This document shows, piece by piece, positions 58,803-64,000 of a DNA stretch of 64,000 nucleotides. Position numbers and translations under genes: made by a program. The stretch comes from Paracentrotus lividus (Eukaryota; Echinodermata; Echinoidea; Camarodonta; Echinidae), in contig CALNVZ010003430.1 in the NCBI GenBank assembly GCA_940671915.1, forward strand, positions 18,598,930-18,662,929. Reading direction: 5' to 3'. Under the pieces are notes generated by a model. The model saw nothing but the letters and a program-made list of their open reading frames with translations, was not told the DNA's origin and did not search any database. The stretch's first letter is position 1, and the number at the start of each line of letters is the position of its first letter.

Positions 58803-60582
58803 ATTGTTAGCTGGTTTGCCAATTAAGCCCCGTTCAGAAATGGTGCGGAAAATTGCCCCTACAACAAGAAGCTGCATTAAAAATATTAAATGAAATTAGC
58901 GTAGTGCTTAAGAAATAATAACAGATACTGTAGTTGGCTCCGCCCATTGAATAAGTAAATGTAGACTTTGACCTCTGTGAACTTGACTTTGACCTCATTA
59001 CTCTATAGATCAGATTGTCTTCCATTTATGGTGAATCTTAAATGATGTATTTCAAGTGGTTCTTGAGATATTGTAACAATGTACAGTGGGAATATATATA
59101 TATTTTTTTTAATTTGTGGGAATTTTCAATATTTGACCTCTCTGTGACACTTGACCATTGTCCTACAAACTCTAAAATTGAAGCAAATTCTAACATTCAG
59201 ACATACAGACGTATGGAAACCAAAAGCATCAATGCCTCCAGCACCACCTTCAACGATGAAGTCATAAAATATTAATTCTGGCAACTTATATTGCGGTTTT
59301 GAGCCGGCAGGTCACAATAAGTTGAAATTGGGTTAGCACTTTCCCGATACGTCCTGTATATGTTTTATTCATCACAATGTATTGTGCTCGCCAGCATTCA
59401 TCGAGCATATGGTCTATTTTCAATGCCACAGAAGAATATAGCCGGATGTGGTTTGCCTTTCGTGTGTAATCCTTGTATTTCCAAGAAATTGGTGAATATT
59501 TAAAGCAAATTGTATTTGTCACTAGACTACTCATACATGTATCCGTACTAGAATGTGCCTGGACTTGAGCTTTTGAAACTAATGTAATATTCATCAATAT
59601 CATCTACTGGACACGCAATAGATAATCAGCTTTTCATGCCCTTTATATAAAATACAGTACATACTGTACACTATGCACAAACATTTTTAAACAGCATTGC
59701 AGTAGTTTGAGGTATGATTTTTTTTTTTAAATGGGGCGAAAAAAACAACATCTTCACTTTTCTGCATTAGACATGTGTAGTAGAATAATTTGGGAAAATA
59801 ACATTTTTCATGTGAGTTTTCAAATAATAAAATTCAAGTGGGCATCGTGAAACAAGAGTCTACAGCTTAAAGCTGGTGTATAGTGTTGGAAGAAGGAAAA
59901 ATTTAATTTGGATTCACAGTTAGATAATATGAAAGACTGAATCCTATAATGTAACAAGAAAGTTATATATTTACATGGAATCTCGTTTTAATGTCTTTAT
60001 TTCACGTTATTATAGTATAAAAAAGATAAGTCGGGATCCGACACATCTTGTGTGCGCTAGGCGTTCCATGGAAAACCAATGGGGATTCTCTTGTGTGGGT
60101 GATACACACAGAGCGCTTCGCTCCATTCATGCGAGGAGTTCGGGGGACTGGACAACCAAGCAAAGGTCTCAAAAACCGTTACAAATTGTGTTTGGATCAA
60201 ACATTCACTGAAATTACCAGAAATCGTGAAAGGAATATCACAAAATCTCTCACACATGTCTTTTAGTGCAATGTGAACAACATGAGACTATATTTAATTG
60301 GTTTTATGCCGATTTTTTTTTTGTTACCAAAACTATACACCAGGTTTAACCACTTGAATGCTGCATGGTGCTAATTGCACTGTACGGGTATGACCAGCTG
60401 ATGCATCAAAACAGACAAAGTTCAGAGAATAGCATGAGCACGTAATATTATGTGGTCCGTGCACAGTGTACAAACGCCAAGTACGTAATATCACGTGGTC
60501 CGCAGCAAAGTGGTTAACCAAAGCTCACTATTTTGTGGCAATTTTTTAGCTGTTATGTTTTTTACAAAATGGCCACAGAACA

Positions 60583-61033
60583 TTGTCTTGGTCTAAGGCA
60601 ACACTTTTGGTTCACTATTGCCACTTGGTCTAAACCCACATTGACTAATGCCCGTTTGGTCTCATCTTACATGGTCTAATTCCATTTCGTCTATAACCAT
60701 TTTGTCTAATTCCCACTTCGCCTATTAACCATTTTGTTGAATTCTCATTTCGTCTAATGTCCATTTTGTCTCATGTCCACTTGGTCTAACACAACAGAAT
60801 CAAATACTGCAACAAATTGATACAATAGACCAAAAATATTCATTTTGGAAATGAACAAACCTGCAATTAGAGAATTTTGCTATTATACGAATTGGCAATT
60901 AGACCAAGTATGTATTAGACCAAGGGGACATTACACCAAAATGTTGGTGGACCAAATGGGTAAAACTAAGCCCATGTGGCATTAGACAGTCAGACAATTG
61001 AAACAACTGCTGTTAGACCAAGTGGATATAAAC
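60583..61033. repeat. Inverted array of GTCTAA-type short repeats
   Basis: The left half (60583-60795) is a string of imperfect 16-18-bp units such as CCACTTGGTCTAA, CATTTTGTCTAATTCC and CATTTCGTCTAATG. The right half (60890-61033) has the complement orientation (ATTAGACCAAGT, TTAGACCAAGTGG). A spacer of about 95 bp separates them. The whole is a palindromic minisatellite in the intron next to the exon at 61045. Confidence 0.82.
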
Positions 61034-61044
61034 CGAGAGATTAC

Positions 61045-61118
61045 CATTGTCCTCACTAGTCGCTCTTTCCAGCTTCAAGCCTGACGATGATGATGTGGAG
61101 GGCGGGGTAATACTCTGC
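61045..61118 (-). CDS. Exon 2 of the minus-strand gene (unidentified protein)
   Basis: Minus-strand CCTTTTGTGTCAAG precedes 74 nt ending ACAATG|GTAATC. One base completes the codon begun in exon 1, then 24 codons read QSITPPSTSSSSGLKLER and ATSEDN, with one base left (phase 1) that fits exon 3. The alternative acceptor five bases further in gives a stop, which supports the chosen one. Low-complexity Ser/Thr/Pro followed by charged residues suggests a disordered linker. Confidence 0.6.
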
Positions 61119-61942
61119 CTTGACACAAAAGGGGCAGCACTATACAGACAAGAATAGAACCAATCAGAACAAACATTTTGAAATGGTATCTCTACATCGA
61201 TTGCAGTTTTATAAAACTAAAGATGTTTTCACTCCTAATTGTCTGAGGTTTTTGTATATGTTTATCAAGCAACAAGGATAAAAGATGTGTTATAATCCAA
61301 TTTTTCTGAGTTTTTTTTTTGTTTTTTTTTGTATATATCTGCTAATCAAACAACAAGGCATTTCATTAAAAAATGTCACTTTTAGTACATTTATTAGTTG
61401 ATGCAAGGTTGGATGTACCTTGGTAAAATTATCATATATAGAACAGAAAGAAAAATTCACTCTTAATTAATGTGTTTCCCCCCTTTACACTAACCTCTAT
61501 TAGGCCAGCAGATTCCCCCGGGGACAGGCTAATAATGATGATTTTATATTTTGATTTTATTTAGCACTTTACAAATAACAGGTTAGGTTAGGGATGCGGG
61601 TTGTATCTTCGCCTTTTAAATTCCTTCAAGTCCCTGTTTCTTTCTCTCTCCATACATCAATTAGTGCCTAAATGACTTTCTTCATTTCTTGTTTTTTGCA
61701 GGTAGCACTTCTCTAACTTAATCCTGTATGCAAGGTGGACTATGGACAATGGAATACACATGACTCAATGTACATGTAATAAAACTTTCATTTTTATTTA
61801 TTGATTATAATTTTTTTTTTTTTTTGGGGGGGAGGCACCCCTTTTTGTTGTCTGGTGAAAGGAAGAAGGTTATTTTAACACAGAATTAAAGCCCTTATAG
61901 TACATCGTATTCAATAGATAACACCTAATTTTCTACACTTAC

Positions 61943-62213
61943 TTGGGATCCATCTGTTTATGTTTCTTGGCAGTGCTTGACATAAAGCTCGCGACCTCGG
62001 GATCAAAGTCGCCTGACTTATCCGGTGACTCGTCCATGGCACGCTTCTTTCCGCGAGGGCTCTCGGGCGTTTTCGCCTCAGAGACATTTGACATTGAGGG
62101 CGCTTCTTGGAAAGAAGGGTACGGAATGAAGTCTCCAGCCATAAACTTGCTCTTCTTGTATTCCGCATAAGGGGTGACTTGGTAGAGAGAACTCTTCTCG
62201 ATGCTTTTGAGAA
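61943..62213 (-). CDS. Exon 1 seen of the minus-strand gene (unidentified, probably nuclear protein)
   Basis: Minus-strand CTCATTGCAG precedes 271 nt open in one frame, ending CCCAA|GTAAGT, a consensus donor. The start leaves two bases for a codon (phase 1) and the end two bases (phase 2). The 89 full codons begin LKSIEKSSLYQVTPYAEYKK, include GDFIPYPSFQEAPSMSN, then an acidic and basic tract with SPRGKKRAMDESPDKSGD and a lysine/histidine cluster AKKHKQ. The GKKR and KKHK clusters could be nuclear localisation signals, and SP/TP pairs are phosphorylation-like. The upstream exons lie beyond 62213; none was identified up to 64000. The family is not recognised, but coding status is the most secure in the window. 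Confidence 0.76.
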
Positions 62214-62603
62214 CTGCAATGAGAAACCATACAAAATCAGTAATGAATATGGTAAAACAAGAAATTATTACGTGCATAGAACCTTCGGGAGGGGCAGAGA
62301 TTTGCGAAAGTTTCATTCTGCGAAATACATCAATCAATACCATTCTTGATCAATACAGCTATTTTTGGGATTTCATGAGAGCTTAATATCGCAAAAATTC
62401 ATAAAAATTCACAGAAGTGACTCATTTTACAGTTTATAATACCATAGTCCATTAGCTTATAACAAGCTGCTTATGATTAAGTAAGCCTTGTTAAAAATGA
62501 AATTTCAACATGGATTCTGAAAATACTGAACACGTGTAGGATTATGCAATTTGGACAAGCCGGAAATTGCCTTGTTATAACAAAATCCATGCACTATATT
62601 CTC

Positions 62604-62895
62604 CATAATAATAATCATAACAATATATAGTAATTATGTGCTTTTCCCATGAGGCTCAAAGCGCTTATGTTGTATTATTACCCCAATCACTGGATTAAAT
62701 CTCAGCTGCCATACATTTTATAGGCGCTGTTATGGAATTTATCCTCCTATGTACCCATTTATACCTGGGTGGAGTGTTAAGCAAATGTAGATAAAAATGC
62801 CTTGCTTAAGGGCATAAGGGCCGGTGCCGGGAATTGAACCCACAACCTTTGAATTCCCAAGTCAAGTAATACAACCACTAAACTTGCTATAGGAA
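62604..62895 (-). mobile_element. tRNA-derived SINE
   Basis: Read on the minus strand, a tRNA-like head has an A box around TATAGCAAGTTTAGTGG and a B box GGTTCAATTCCCGGC. Then comes a body with CCTTAAGCAAGGCA, CTCCACCCAGGTATAAATGG and AAGCGCTTTGAGCCTCATGG, and an (ATT/ATA)n tail at 62604-62625 (plus strand). The order is that of a complete pol III SINE as known from echinoderm genomes. It lies in the intron upstream of the exon at 62213. Confidence 0.87.
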
Positions 62896-63668
62896 TCCTC
62901 CTTCAAAATTTTTACCTTGTTAATTTCTGTACCAGATGCGCTAACATAAATAGAGCTGTCCCCGGACAATTGGGCCCTCAGAATGCATTCAATTACAAAA
63001 TCTTGGATTATAAATCTTTTAAATCAAATTTTGTTGTTGGGAATAGTGTAATCGTGACAAGTTATAATTTACAAGACTGAATGTCTTAACTTGGTATATA
63101 TTTCAATTTTTCGAAGAAATCTGCACCCTATATGTTTCCTACTATTGAGGAAAGTGTGTGAAGTCCTTTTGTTTAAATTCAAATTTCAAGTGGTTAAGTG
63201 TCAAAATACCTAATTTGCAAAAGTTCATTTTATTATTATAGTTTACACTTTACCAGTCAATATACAGAGTAGGTCTTAGTTTAGTCACAAGGCTGAAGAC
63301 TCTCAACAACAAAATTAATTAGTATCAGATAGAGTTTGACTCTTGGGGGGGGGGGGAGCTCTGGTCAAAACAAAATTTCAATGAAGCAAAAGAGAAAATC
63401 AAATGTATCCTGTTTGCTGAGATAATGTCTAGCTGTTGCAATAGCAAATCCAGAAGGAGCATTATGAATAAAAAATGTATTGCTTTCACATTCTGGCCCC
63501 TTGAGGCGGAAGTAGCATTTCAAGGTATATTTGATAATCCGCCAGAGTTTTCATTGTGGTTGGGAAACCTGGAAACAGGGATCTAATTTCTTCCGAATCA
63601 CTTCAGATGTATTTTAAGGGAAGTTGTACGTTCATTATCAAGATGATCCAATTTCAGTGACCTTTGCA

Positions 63669-63705
63669 GACTGAGCCCTGTAACATAGTAAGTTATGATC
63701 AATTG
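63669..63705. repeat. Possible half copy of the 131-bp MITE
   Basis: GCCCTGTAACATA followed by a GATCAA word matches the left terminus of the element at 25610, but no right terminus is seen. Confidence 0.3.
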
Positions 63706-64000
63706 TACATGAATTCAGTGGGGGAAAAAACGAAAGAACTTATTAAGAAATTCATAAAACAATAAAAAACATACAAAATTAAATTAAATAATGGAAGTTT
63801 TTCAAGTATCTTTGTTAGGAATGCTTCAAAGAATAGTCAAACAGAAAAATATCATTCTCTGAGCTTTATTTAGTCTGATTTACGCATAAATTGGTAAATT
63901 AATTACCAAATCAATTATTTCTTAAAATCTAAATCCAGAAATTGATAGAGGACGTCAGGGGTGTTGTGCATGCAAGAAAAAATATTCCAGATGTCTCTGA

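Noticed and set aside
59286..59603. 105-codon minus-strand frame
   Set aside because: AT-rich codons, no splice or start context and no recognisable text; likely chance within the intron.
62926..62950. 25-nt minus-strand micro-exon before the SINE
   Set aside because: Ends in phase 0, incompatible with the next exon, and the acceptor is weak.
63247..63300. Minus-strand open segment between a CAG and GGTAAAG, possible upstream exon of the 62 kb gene
   Set aside because: Its phase (2 at both ends) does not fit the phase 1 start of the exon at 62213, and it is short.

Overview
The window looks like non-coding-dominated nuclear DNA of an invertebrate deuterostome, most likely an echinoderm and perhaps a sea urchin. 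That is an inference from three things: strong A+T richness (about two thirds by eye), many copies of the palindromic word TAGGCCTA, and a tRNA-type SINE plus several terminal-inverted-repeat (TIR) element styles that I associate with echinoderms. There are no operons, ribosome-binding sites, rRNA genes, intact tRNA genes or CRISPR arrays. Protein coding, where present, is in short exons with introns, so most long open frames are chance, repeat or low-complexity frames.

Layout, left to right. 1-6 kb: an old TIR relic, one internal exon candidate on the minus strand (3347-3451) and a 5'-truncated, frameshifted non-LTR retrotransposon (4170-5575). 6.6-9 kb: two small TIR elements and three short coding candidates. 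9-16 kb: very AT-rich, with a 78-base A run and a degenerate array of about 280-bp units. 16.4-21.4 kb: a 1.27-kb near-perfect palindrome, a 45-codon ORF, an 859-bp TIR element and a 207-bp MITE. 23-30 kb: a candidate exon with a membrane-like segment, an ORF split by a 234-bp MITE, two hAT-type MITEs, a 192-bp tandem duplication, a 1.05-kb foldback made of four related units, and a G-rich minisatellite interrupted by one of the hAT-type MITEs. 30-44 kb: mostly gene-free, with a cluster of promoter-type motifs, several MITEs, two weak exon candidates, a possible small secreted-peptide ORF and a Tc1-type element. 44-57 kb: AT-rich DNA, a mariner-style foldback, tRNA-derived sequences, a 79-nt hairpin and a 675-bp TIR element.

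57.8-62.3 kb holds the best-supported gene. It is a minus-strand gene whose three exons (62213-61943, 61118-61045, 57946-57898) have good splice sites and agree in reading phase. They encode an acidic, Ser/Pro/Lys-rich and probably disordered stretch of a likely nuclear protein that I cannot name. Its introns carry a 72-bp tandem array with a three-unit higher-order period, an 85-nt hairpin, an inverted array of GTCTAA-type repeats and a SINE.

The dominant theme is the density of non-autonomous DNA transposons: at least a dozen TIR elements, with target-site duplications consistent with the PIF/Harbinger, hAT and Tc1/mariner superfamilies, and no recognisable transposase. They must have been mobilised by enzymes encoded elsewhere.
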